A stretch of DNA of 44,508 nt from positions 1-44,508 of the forward strand of contig WAQC01000068.1 in assembly GCA_015520425.1 (NCBI GenBank), in the 5' to 3' direction. Below are positions 24,362-32,164 of the stretch, piece after piece. The notes beneath the pieces were generated by a model that ran no database searches, had not been told where the DNA came from, and saw only the letters and a program-made list of their open reading frames with translations. The DNA is from Candidatus Pelearchaeum sp. GTDB lineage: Archaea; Thermoproteota; Nitrososphaeria_A; Caldarchaeales; Caldarchaeaceae. The translations under genes were made by a program, and so were the position numbers. Each line of letters starts with the position of its first letter. Position 1 is the stretch's first letter.

Positions 24362-25279
24362 CTACCCACCCCGTAGTATTAGTTGTAGTCTTTCAAACCA
24401 GCCTAGCTCAGCAGGTGGCTGCGTTCTTGGGGGACTAGCAAGCTTTTTCGGGTCATAGTAGAGGGAGATACGGTCTGTTGCTGACAGCTCATATTCGGGA
24501 GACATTTCCAAGGCGTAGAATGGGCATGCATCAACGCAGAAGCCACAGAATACGCATCTACCATAATCTACGGATGGGAAGTACGACTTCTTATTCTGGG
24601 GCTTGCCCTCGTCTATCTTTACTACACCCAGTCTTATCTTTAAGTCATCACGGGAAATCTCGTGGTATTCGTCTTCTTTATCGGCTCCCTCAACCGTGAT
24701 GGGCTTAACGCTCCAGCCATTCTCAGAACACCAGCGCAGGAACTCGGAGAAATGCTTCTCTATCACCGCTTCGGAGCGATAGTCGTATATGGGGTCTAGG
24801 TTCAGCTTCCACTCATAGCCTCCATCCTTCTGCTGTACGCTGCGTATATCAGACCAGGCTACTGGAATAACTGGATGAGACACCGAGAGGTTAGGCTCAC
24901 TACGTTGCTTAGGCGATAAGCTATCTACTAAAGCCTCCATAAGCTCTACAACGGTCTTCTCCCCCTTCTTGAGAGCGTCATAGAAAGCCTTATCAAAATG
25001 CAGGAAAACATTAAACCCGTACACCATAGTTATTGCCTCTGAAATATTCTGGCACGCTATATCACAAAGACTACAGCCCGTGCATTTATTTAGATGTAGG
25101 ACATGCCTTCCTTTAAAGCCAGGATAGGCGATGCCCGCTTTTGGGTCGTATCTAAAGTTCTCTCCTGTAACGTTCTCTATCCTTTCATAAGGGTACTTGA
25201 CAGTCACAGGTGTCATGAATATATGCTTTACAGCCACCACAAACGGCTTAATCACACGCGAGACCTGGCTGAGCGACAC
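24362..25279 (-). CDS. nuoI: Complex I ferredoxin-like subunit (NuoI) with a large internal insertion
   Basis: A 305-residue protein with two 4Fe-4S motifs: C66, C69, C72, C76 (CTGCSLCDIAC) and C242, C245, C248, C252 (CVFCGFCVDACP). The first 60 residues, with SRVIKPFVVAVKHIFMTPVTVKYPYE, and the tail SATDRISLYYDPKKL, match NuoI of complex I, which carries clusters N6a and N6b. In ordinary NuoI the motifs are about 30 residues apart; here the gap is about 165, so around 135 residues are inserted. The insert is charged, contains an EKHFSEFLRWCSENGW helix and a single cysteine (C184), and does not look like a known domain to me. Mrp lies 60 nt upstream on the same strand. Confidence 0.85.
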   Translation of the reverse strand: MSLSQVSRVIKPFVVAVKHIFMTPVTVKYPYERIENVTGENFRYDPKAGIAYPGFKGRHVLHLNKCTGCSLCDIACQNISEAITMVYGFNVFLHFDKAFYDALKKGEKTVVELMEALVDSLSPKQRSEPNLSVSHPVIPVAWSDIRSVQQKDGGYEWKLNLDPIYDYRSEAVIEKHFSEFLRWCSENGWSVKPITVEGADKEDEYHEISRDDLKIRLGVVKIDEGKPQNKKSYFPSVDYGRCVFCGFCVDACPFYALEMSPEYELSATDRISLYYDPKKLASPPRTQPPAELGWFERLQLILRGG

Positions 25280-25339
25280 GCCCTAAACACCTACGAGGCT
25301 GTCAGACTTTGGTTTTCCCTCCCTAAATAGATAGCCTAG

Positions 25340-26419
25340 CTAGTCGGAGTTTTTGCTCTCTGAGCTCATCTTGGCGTGGGCTATTATGCTTATCTGGCCA
25401 GCAACCTGGCGGCACAGAGCTCTAAACGCATCAGCTGACGGCGAGTCCGGCTTAGCTATAACAATAGGAGTTCCAAGGTCGTGATGCTCCCGTATATCTG
25501 GATTGAGCGGAAGCTCGCCTAGGAAGGGGACACCCATGCTCTTAGCCGCTGCTTTAGCGCCGCCGCTTCCAAAGATGCTAGTACGCTTATGGCAGTGTGG
25601 GCACTCAAAGTAGCTCATGTTCTCAACAACTCCTATGATTGGAATACCAAGCTTGGAGAACATCCGTAAAGCCTTTGAGGCTATAGCAACAGCCGCCTCC
25701 TGTGGTGTTGTCACTATTATGACGCCTGTCAGGGGTATGGTCTGGGCCAGCGTTAGGGGAGCGTCACCAGTACCAGGCGGCAGGTCTACGATTAGGTAGT
25801 CAAGCTCCCCCCATTCTGCGTCAGTCAGTAACTGCTTAACAGCCCCAGCCACCAGCGGGCCGCGCCATATAACTGGAGAATCATCCTGGACAAAAAGGCC
25901 GAGAGACATCACCTTAACGTCAAGGAATGTGGTTGCTGGTATGACCTTCCCAGCCAGTGACCTGCTAGGTAGGTTTGTAATCTTGATTATCTTGGGAATC
26001 GTTGGGCCGTATATGTCGGCGTCAAGCAAGCCCACTTTTGCCCCAGTCTCGGCCAGCGCGAGAGCCAGGTTCACCGCCACAGTAGATTTGCCTACACCTC
26101 CCTTACCGCTTGCTATTGCTACGACGTTCTTGATGTTGGTGAATAGGTCTTCGGGAGATGTAGGCCGAGCAGACCATACGCGCGCTGTAACCTTCATATC
26201 AACGTCGCGCACACCTGGTATGCTGGCAACCGCTTGCCGTGCCTCGCGTTCAATCTGGGCATTAAACGGGCATGCTGGAGTTGTAAGTTCTAGAGTAAAG
26301 CTAACCCTCTCGCCTTCAACTTTCACATCCTTAATCATGCCAAGAGATACAATATCACGGCCAAGCTCAGGGTCTACAACCCTCCTTAACGATTGTATAA
26401 CATCTTTTTCGCTAGGCAA
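25340..26419 (-). CDS. mrp: Mrp/NBP35-family Fe-S carrier ATPase
   Basis: A 359-residue protein. Residues 1-85 form a MIP18/DUF59 domain (VVDPELGRDIVSLGMI, with the CPF cysteine). The P-loop ATPase domain has the deviant Walker A GKGGVGKST, then LLDADIYGPTIP, and a CPHC pair in YFECPHCHKRTS that binds the bridging Fe-S cluster between two monomers. The family builds and transfers Fe-S clusters; its mitochondrial relative Ind1/NUBPL assembles complex I. Its place directly before nuoI (60 nt) fits that role. It starts at TTG 26419 with GTGGGAT upstream. Confidence 0.92.
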   Translation of the reverse strand: MPSEKDVIQSLRRVVDPELGRDIVSLGMIKDVKVEGERVSFTLELTTPACPFNAQIEREARQAVASIPGVRDVDMKVTARVWSARPTSPEDLFTNIKNVVAIASGKGGVGKSTVAVNLALALAETGAKVGLLDADIYGPTIPKIIKITNLPSRSLAGKVIPATTFLDVKVMSLGLFVQDDSPVIWRGPLVAGAVKQLLTDAEWGELDYLIVDLPPGTGDAPLTLAQTIPLTGVIIVTTPQEAAVAIASKALRMFSKLGIPIIGVVENMSYFECPHCHKRTSIFGSGGAKAAAKSMGVPFLGELPLNPDIREHHDLGTPIVIAKPDSPSADAFRALCRQVAGQISIIAHAKMSSESKNSD

Positions 26420-26490
26420 ATTTTATCCCACTAACGATTTTTATGCGGGATTAGTATTTTAGCGTTATCGGCCTAAAAGATGATGGATAA

Positions 26491-28095
26491 CTAGGCCCTC
26501 AAGCCTAGTTCTGTTGGCTTCTGGTAGGTTCCGAATACTTGTCTCAGTATATCGGAAATCTCTCCTAGCGTAGCTCTTGCCTTGACGCACTCTAGTATGG
26601 GTGGTATTAGATTATCCTCGCCTTCTGCGCTCTCCCTAAGCCGCGTTAAAGCCTTCTTAACTTCACCCAAGTCGCGCGCATTTCTAAACTGCTTCAAGCG
26701 TTCCACTTGTATCCTCTCAAGCTCAGGGTCTACTTTCATCAAGTCAATACGCGGAATCTCACCACTCTTAAACATATTAACGCCTATGATTATCCTCTCG
26801 CCTTCCTCAACCTCACGTTGGAACAAGTATGCGGAATCGCGGATTTCGTTAATCATTCTCGTTATTGCCTGTTCCAGTGGAAGCTTTCGCAACTCCTCCA
26901 GAAGCTTCCAAGCTCTATCCTCAACCTCATCCGTTAATGTCTCCACATAATATGAGCCAGCGAGGGGGTCTATTGTTGCTGGTATATTAGTCTCATATGC
27001 TATTATCTGCTGTGTTCTCAGAGCGAGCTTGGCTGACAGTTCTGTGGGTATGGCTAGTGCCTCATCATACGCGTTTGTGTGAAGAGACTGTGTTCCTCCA
27101 AGTATTGCGGAGAGAGCTTGGAGCGTTACGCGTGTGATGTTGTTCATAGGCTCTATTGCTGTGAGAGAAGCTCCAGATGTCTGGGTGTGGAATTTGAGCA
27201 TCATGGACTCGCGTTTTTTCGCACCATACCACTCGCGCATTATCGTTGCCCAAATTCTGCGCGCTGCTCTAAACTTAGCTATCTCCTCAAAAAAGTCCAT
27301 ACCCGCTACGAAGAAGAAAGAGAGCGTCGGCGCAAACTCGTCAATATCTAACCCCCGCTCAAGGGCTCGCTCAACATATACACATGCATTATAGAATGTG
27401 AATGCGAGTTCCTGAACCGCTGTTGCGCCTGCTTCGCGCATGTGGTAGCCGCTTATACTTATGGGATGAAACTTCGGGACATTTCTGGAGGTATATTCTA
27501 TTATATCTACAGCCAGGCGTAGCGATGGTTCTGGCGGGTAGATAAAGGTATTGCGTGCTATGAATTCCTTTAGTATATCATTCTGGACGGTTCCCCTTAG
27601 TTGCTCTGGTTTTATCCCGTGTCTAGCAGCCTCTGCTATGTAGAAGGAGAGTAGTATTGCTGCTGTTGAGTTTATGGTCATGGATGTGCTTACCTTATCT
27701 AGTGGTATTCCATCCATTAGGCGTGACATGTCATCTATTGTTGATATTGCGACACCAACTTTGCCCACCTCACCAGCGGCGCGTGGGTGGTCTGAGTCAT
27801 ACCCCATCTGGGTGGGCAGGTCAAATGCTACGCTAAGCCCTGTCTGGCCTTGCGCTAAGAGAAACCTGAATCTCTTGTTTGTTTCTTCCGCGCTTCCGAA
27901 GCCTGAGTATTGACGCATGGTCCAGAGCCGCTGCCTATACATGAGGGGATATATCCCGCGTGTGAATGGATACTCGCCAGGAAGACCTAGTTTTGCTTTT
28001 AGGTTTCGGTCTTTAATATCCTCCTCAGTGTAGAGAGGCTTTATATCAATACCTGACTCGGTTTTCCAGCTTTTCTTGCTCTGCATAGGTACCAC
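26491..28095 (-). CDS. mcmA1: Methylmalonyl-CoA mutase, large (catalytic) subunit
   Basis: A 534-residue TIM-barrel subunit without the cobalamin-binding domain, as in archaea that encode the B12 domain separately. Family motifs seen include GIYPLMYRQRLWTMRQYSGFGSAEETN at the N-terminus, FDLPTQMGYDSDHP, SISGYHMREAGATAVQELAF, RRIWATIMREWYG and HTNAYDEALAIPTE. It interconverts methylmalonyl-CoA and succinyl-CoA. No small B12-binding subunit or epimerase gene is in the window. GTG 28095 is the longest start; ATG 28086 is the alternative. The MeaB GTPase gene ends 29 nt upstream. Confidence 0.94.
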   Translation of the reverse strand: MVPMQSKKSWKTESGIDIKPLYTEEDIKDRNLKAKLGLPGEYPFTRGIYPLMYRQRLWTMRQYSGFGSAEETNKRFRFLLAQGQTGLSVAFDLPTQMGYDSDHPRAAGEVGKVGVAISTIDDMSRLMDGIPLDKVSTSMTINSTAAILLSFYIAEAARHGIKPEQLRGTVQNDILKEFIARNTFIYPPEPSLRLAVDIIEYTSRNVPKFHPISISGYHMREAGATAVQELAFTFYNACVYVERALERGLDIDEFAPTLSFFFVAGMDFFEEIAKFRAARRIWATIMREWYGAKKRESMMLKFHTQTSGASLTAIEPMNNITRVTLQALSAILGGTQSLHTNAYDEALAIPTELSAKLALRTQQIIAYETNIPATIDPLAGSYYVETLTDEVEDRAWKLLEELRKLPLEQAITRMINEIRDSAYLFQREVEEGERIIIGVNMFKSGEIPRIDLMKVDPELERIQVERLKQFRNARDLGEVKKALTRLRESAEGEDNLIPPILECVKARATLGEISDILRQVFGTYQKPTELGLRA

Positions 28096-28124
28096 GCTCT
28101 AGAGCAACTATAATCCTAATAGTC

Positions 28125-29054
28125 TTAAACCTTTAACCCATGTCTTAAGCGCTGGGCAATCTCATGAGCTGCTGCTTCAATAGTTATCTCACGCTCCAAT
28201 ATCATATCAACGTATTTCCTCATCTCTTTATTGGAGTCTATTAATTCGGTTATCTGTGGTGTTAGGTGTTTTATGACCGCAAAAGCCAGCGCATCCTCTA
28301 TACGTTTTCTTCTTCTCTGGCTTGTTGAATCTTGTTTCTCCTGTAACTCTAGTAACTTCTCAGCAAGCTCTCTCACACCCTCGCCTGTTAGCGCTGATGT
28401 CTTGAGTATCTTGATATTGTTGGGTAGTGTGTTTCTGAGTATGTTTATGGTCGTTTCTGCTCCAGGTATGTCGGATTTATTCACCACCACTATGTCTGCA
28501 ATCTCCAGTATGCCTGCTTTAAGGCTCTGAATCTCGTCCCCAGTTTGAGGCATCACGACAAGCATAACGACATCAGCTATTCGCGCAACCTCCACATCAC
28601 TCTGACCAGCGCCCACAGTTTCTATCATTATGACATCCTTCCCAGAAGCTTCAAGAAGTTTCGCAGCGCCCTCGGCGGCTTCTGAAAGTCCTCCAAGCCC
28701 GCCTCTACTAGCCATACTTCTTATGAATATCTTATCAACCAGCGCTGCGTCAATCATTCTAAGCCTATCGCCCAGAACAGCTCCGCCTGTGAAAGGGCTT
28801 GTAGGGTCTATCGCAAGTATCCCCACATCAAGCCCCCGCTCAGCAAAATCTAGGGCAAGCCGCCCTAGTAGTGTGCTCTTTCCCGCCCCAGGGGCTCCTG
28901 TAACACCTATGATGAGCGCTTTTCTATCCCGCTTCGGTAGCTGAGCTAGAACAGCCCTAGCAGCGCTACTGTCGGATTCAATCAACGTTATTGCCCGCGC
29001 TATCGCCCGTCTATCACCTGAGACAACGCCTCTAACATACTCATCTATATTCAA
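28125..29054 (-). CDS. meaB: MeaB/ArgK-type GTPase, methylmalonyl-CoA mutase chaperone
   Basis: A 309-residue G3E-family GTPase with P-loop GVTGAPGAGKSTLL near residue 50, the AIDPTSPFTGGAVLGDRLRM switch region, ETVGAGQSDVEVA and the NKSD guanine-specificity motif. These are hallmarks of MeaB/ArgK, which loads and protects adenosylcobalamin in methylmalonyl-CoA mutase. Its position directly upstream of the mutase gene agrees. The older name ArgK (arginine transport kinase) is misleading here. Confidence 0.93.
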   Translation of the reverse strand: MNIDEYVRGVVSGDRRAIARAITLIESDSSAARAVLAQLPKRDRKALIIGVTGAPGAGKSTLLGRLALDFAERGLDVGILAIDPTSPFTGGAVLGDRLRMIDAALVDKIFIRSMASRGGLGGLSEAAEGAAKLLEASGKDVIMIETVGAGQSDVEVARIADVVMLVVMPQTGDEIQSLKAGILEIADIVVVNKSDIPGAETTINILRNTLPNNIKILKTSALTGEGVRELAEKLLELQEKQDSTSQRRRKRIEDALAFAVIKHLTPQITELIDSNKEMRKYVDMILEREITIEAAAHEIAQRLRHGLKV

Positions 29055-29083
29055 GGACTCTCCAACCCCTCTTATAGGGCTGG

Positions 29084-29611
29084 TTATTGATTAGGGTTTT
29101 GAGGCTCCAGCTCTATGAGAAGCTGTCCCTTAACAACGCTCTGGCCTGTTTTGATATGTATCTTCTTCACAATACCCTTGTGGGGAGCGCCTATCATTAT
29201 TTCGGTCTTCATAGATTCTAACACCGCTAGTGGCTGGCCCGCGTCTATAACAGAGCCCTCATCCACCATTAATTTGATAACCTTACCTGGAACAGGGCAT
29301 GTGATTACGCCGTGCTGAGCTTGCTCTACCGCGGCTCGCCGTGTTGCTGAGTATGGTCGTGAAAGCTCGGCCCTATAAGCTATTCCACCAAGCCAAAGAG
29401 TAATTAAATCACCGCCAGAACGCTCAACCGCGAACGAAAAGCTCCTACCATCACTAGTTTTAAGAACAATCTCATCCTCATTCTTACTGACCAACGCTAC
29501 TTCAACCTTCTCATCATTAATGTTGATGACCATCCTGCCCTCAGACTCCTCTACCACAACAGTAACCCTACGGCCGTCCAGCGTGAGGTTGATTCTCCTA
29601 GATGAGGTCAT
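29084..29611 (-). CDS. Biotin carboxyl carrier protein
   Basis: About 175 residues. The C-terminal 70 form a biotinyl domain with the ESMKTE attachment motif (the lysine at about residue 135) and the preceding GKVIKLMVDEGSVIDAGQPLAVLE. The N-terminal part is a beta-rich region of the kind found in acyl-CoA carboxylase carrier subunits. It carries the biotin carboxylated by the biotin carboxylase encoded just upstream. The frame extends to TTG 29626, but ATG 29611 is preceded by GGTG and gives a shorter overlap (14 nt) with that gene; both imply coupling. Confidence 0.9.
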   Translation of the reverse strand: MTSSRRINLTLDGRRVTVVVEESEGRMVININDEKVEVALVSKNEDEIVLKTSDGRSFSFAVERSGGDLITLWLGGIAYRAELSRPYSATRRAAVEQAQHGVITCPVPGKVIKLMVDEGSVIDAGQPLAVLESMKTEIMIGAPHKGIVKKIHIKTGQSVVKGQLLIELEPQNPNQ

Positions 29612-31106
29612 AATATCTAGCACCAACTATACGTCTCCGTTCTCTAGTTTGTTCCTGGCGTGTTGGGCGTTGCATATTATTACGGAAATATGCTATCGCG
29701 GCGGCTACCGCATAGAGCTGGACTGAATTCTTCTCCTCTTCAATCTGCTTCTTAACTTTCTCCAAGATTTTCCGCCGCTCTATGAAGTCTGTATCAAGAT
29801 TGCCTGATATGAAGTCTCTGTCCTCTAAAACAGCCTTGTGGAGAGGTGCTGTTGTGGCTATTCCCTCTATGCGCATCTCATTAAGCGCGCGCAAGCATCT
29901 TCTACGCGCCTCCTCAAAAGAAACGCCCCAGCAGACTAGCTTAGCTATTAGAGAGTCGTAAAAAGCGGAGAGCTCCATCCCTTCGTATAATGCTGTATCA
30001 ACCCGCACTCCAGGGCCGTTGGGTATGTGTAGCCGTATAACACGGCCTGTTGAGGGAGCAAAATCACTAAGGGGGTCTTCCGCGTTAATCCTACATTCTA
30101 TAGCTGCGCCTATAGGGCGTATTTCATCTTGGGAGAAGGGAAGCGCCTCACCACCTGCTAGGAGTATCTGCTGCTTCACTATATCAATCCCTGTGCGCAT
30201 CTCCGTTACTGGATGCTCTACCTGCAGTCTAGCATTAACCTCAATAAAGTAGAGCCTCCTCTCTCTATCTAGGAGAAACTCTATAGTCCCCGCGTTCATG
30301 TAGTTTATCGCGCGTGCTGCTGCAACAGCGACCTCACCCATCGTAGCCCTTAGTTCTTCATCCAACGCTGGCGAGGGGGAGATTTCAACAAGCTTCTGAA
30401 AACGGCGCTGTATGCTGCATTCTCTTTCATGTAGATGCACCACATTCCCACTTCTGTCGGCTAGTATCTGGAACTCTATATGCCTGGCAGGCTTTATTAT
30501 CTTCTCAACATACAGCGCTGTACGCCCAAAGGCTGTACCAGCCTCCGCTGCTGCTATGCTATACGCCTGCCTAAGCTCCTCTGGGTTATTTACTACGCGT
30601 ATCCCCCTCCCACCGCCGCCGTAAACTGCTTTAAGCATGACTGGATACCCAACCTTATCGGCAAAGCTTAACGCCTCCTCAAGCTCAACAGGCCTATCAA
30701 CCCCTGGAACCGTCGGGACACCAGCACTAGAAACGACTCTCCTACACTCAACCTTGTTCCCAGCAAGCTCAAGAGTGCGGCTGCTGGGGCCTATGAAGAT
30801 AATCCCCTCCTCCTCACAGCGCTTAGCGAATAGTGGATTCTCAGATAAGAAACCATACCCAGGATGCACTGCGTCAACGCCACTTAAACGCGCTATCTTG
30901 ATAATCTTTTCAATATTCAGATAACTCTCGGATGGCTCGGAACCGCCCAAAGCGTAGGAGCTGTCAGATAGCCTGACTGGAAGGCTGCCAGCATCAACGT
31001 CGGAATATACTGTTACTGGCTTTACACCAAGCTCTCGGCATGCGCGGATTATCCTAAGAGCTATCTCGCCTCTATTCGCTATAAGCACTTTCCTAATCTC
31101 GCGCAT
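29598..31106 (-). CDS. accC: Acyl-CoA carboxylase, biotin carboxylase subunit
   Basis: A 502-residue ATP-grasp enzyme. Motifs include KVLIANRGEIALRIIRA at the N-terminus, the glycine-rich GGGGRGIRVV loop, HIEFQILADRSGNVVHLHERECSIQRR, and the catalytic EVNARLQVEHPVTE. It carboxylates biotin with bicarbonate and ATP. Together with the carrier protein, MeaB and the mutase it suggests propionyl-CoA or acetyl-CoA carboxylase. The carboxyltransferase subunit that would fix the acyl-CoA specificity is not in the window. It is the first gene of the biotin-mutase cluster; a 33-nt gap separates it from the oxidase cluster. Confidence 0.93.
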   Translation of the reverse strand: MREIRKVLIANRGEIALRIIRACRELGVKPVTVYSDVDAGSLPVRLSDSSYALGGSEPSESYLNIEKIIKIARLSGVDAVHPGYGFLSENPLFAKRCEEEGIIFIGPSSRTLELAGNKVECRRVVSSAGVPTVPGVDRPVELEEALSFADKVGYPVMLKAVYGGGGRGIRVVNNPEELRQAYSIAAAEAGTAFGRTALYVEKIIKPARHIEFQILADRSGNVVHLHERECSIQRRFQKLVEISPSPALDEELRATMGEVAVAAARAINYMNAGTIEFLLDRERRLYFIEVNARLQVEHPVTEMRTGIDIVKQQILLAGGEALPFSQDEIRPIGAAIECRINAEDPLSDFAPSTGRVIRLHIPNGPGVRVDTALYEGMELSAFYDSLIAKLVCWGVSFEEARRRCLRALNEMRIEGIATTAPLHKAVLEDRDFISGNLDTDFIERRKILEKVKKQIEEEKNSVQLYAVAAAIAYFRNNMQRPTRQEQTRERRRIVGARYYDLI

Positions 31107-31139
31107 CTATCGCCCTAGCACAATAAAAGGGCTGTATAT

Positions 31140-31403
31140 TTAGCTGACTTCCAGCTGGTTCCGCAGCTTCATGAGGAGATAGCGCCGATAAATCCTAGGT
31201 CCTATAGCAGCGTTCAGGATAGCCAGGGCTTGTATAGTTCCGTGCGTGAGTGCGAAGACTAATAGAGACTGTTTAAGTATTACGAGGGTTATTATCCCAG
31301 TTACAAATATGAACGCGTGGACGAGTATTGCTAGAACTACCGCGTTGGTCTGGTAGCGTTTAACCGCGTCTTCAATCTGGCTGAGCGTCATAGCCGAACA
31401 CAT
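31140..31403 (-). CDS. Small two-helix membrane protein at the end of the oxidase cluster
   Basis: 87 residues: a short N-terminal helix with basic residues, two hydrophobic segments (about 22-44 and 47-67) and a basic tail (RRYLLMKLRNQLEV). No conserved motif is recognised. It lies 38 nt downstream of the DUF1404 gene on the same strand. It could be a small oxidase-associated subunit. ATG 31391 is an alternative start. Confidence 0.55.
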   Translation of the reverse strand: MCSAMTLSQIEDAVKRYQTNAVVLAILVHAFIFVTGIITLVILKQSLLVFALTHGTIQALAILNAAIGPRIYRRYLLMKLRNQLEVS

Positions 31404-31441
31404 TTAGGTGATTATGATAGTTTTTGATAAGTTTTTCGCGG

Positions 31442-32164
31442 CTACCTCTTCTGTTCAACCACAACACCCTGGCCACGTGATATGAGCGTATGCACAAGAT
31501 AACCCACCGCGGCGAAGTCCATCAAAGGCGCGGCAACCAACATTATTATCCCAGCATCATGGTGCTGGCTGAGTGGATACAGCTTATACACGTAGTCGCT
31601 TACCTGAGACAGGTAGAGACCAGCCCATAGCATAACTTTCCCAAAAGCTATAGCTATAACAGCCCTACGCGGCGGCGATAGCTGCTTAACGCTCAGATAG
31701 ACGAGCCCACCCAAAACCATAAAGCTAATATGCATAATCTCGTGCAACAGGCTGTCAAGCGTGCCATTAACCAAGACATCGGGAATATGCCAGTATCCCA
31801 GTATTGCAGCAGCTCCAGTCAGCCCTGGAACGCCAGACCAATTCAGCTTTTTATTAAGAACGAGAAAACGCGTATAAAACGCTCTCAGCATGCTAACGCG
31901 CGGCGAGTGTCGGGAGGAAGTTAAAATAAGTTGGATAATATCCTCGGATAGTGAGAGGATTAGAAAGCCTGAAGAAGCGAAGAGAAAATGCTCTACCATC
32001 ATGTGAAATATGAAGTTTGTTATCTCCAGCTCGTCTATTCCTGGGAATGTGTATAGGAATGTAAAGACAGCAGCGATGTATGTTGATTTATAAAAAATGT
32101 GAGATAGTTTCTTTGCGTGTTGCCGTTGAGCTGCTCTAGCCATGGCGCTGTGCTTCGGCCTCAT
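31442..32164 (-). CDS. DUF1404-like membrane protein, possible oxidase assembly factor
   Basis: A 240-residue protein with about six or seven membrane helices and conserved histidines and acidic residues in membrane positions (FIFHMMVEHFLF, LLHEIMHISF, YPLSQHHDAGI). This resembles archaeal DUF1404 proteins, which occur next to terminal oxidases and recall the CtaG-type copper-insertion factors; that role is inferred. ATG 32164 overlaps the coxA end by 29 nt; ATG 32143 is an alternative giving an 8-nt overlap. Either would couple translation to coxA. Confidence 0.65.
   Translation of the reverse strand: MRPKHSAMARAAQRQHAKKLSHIFYKSTYIAAVFTFLYTFPGIDELEITNFIFHMMVEHFLFASSGFLILSLSEDIIQLILTSSRHSPRVSMLRAFYTRFLVLNKKLNWSGVPGLTGAAAILGYWHIPDVLVNGTLDSLLHEIMHISFMVLGGLVYLSVKQLSPPRRAVIAIAFGKVMLWAGLYLSQVSDYVYKLYPLSQHHDAGIIMLVAAPLMDFAAVGYLVHTLISRGQGVVVEQKR

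Noticed and set aside
26491..26508. CTAGGC-6 nt-GCCTAG palindrome at the mutase gene end as a terminator or regulatory site
   Set aside because: It lies within the last codons of the gene and no T-run follows on the coding strand; a six-base chance palindrome is likely.
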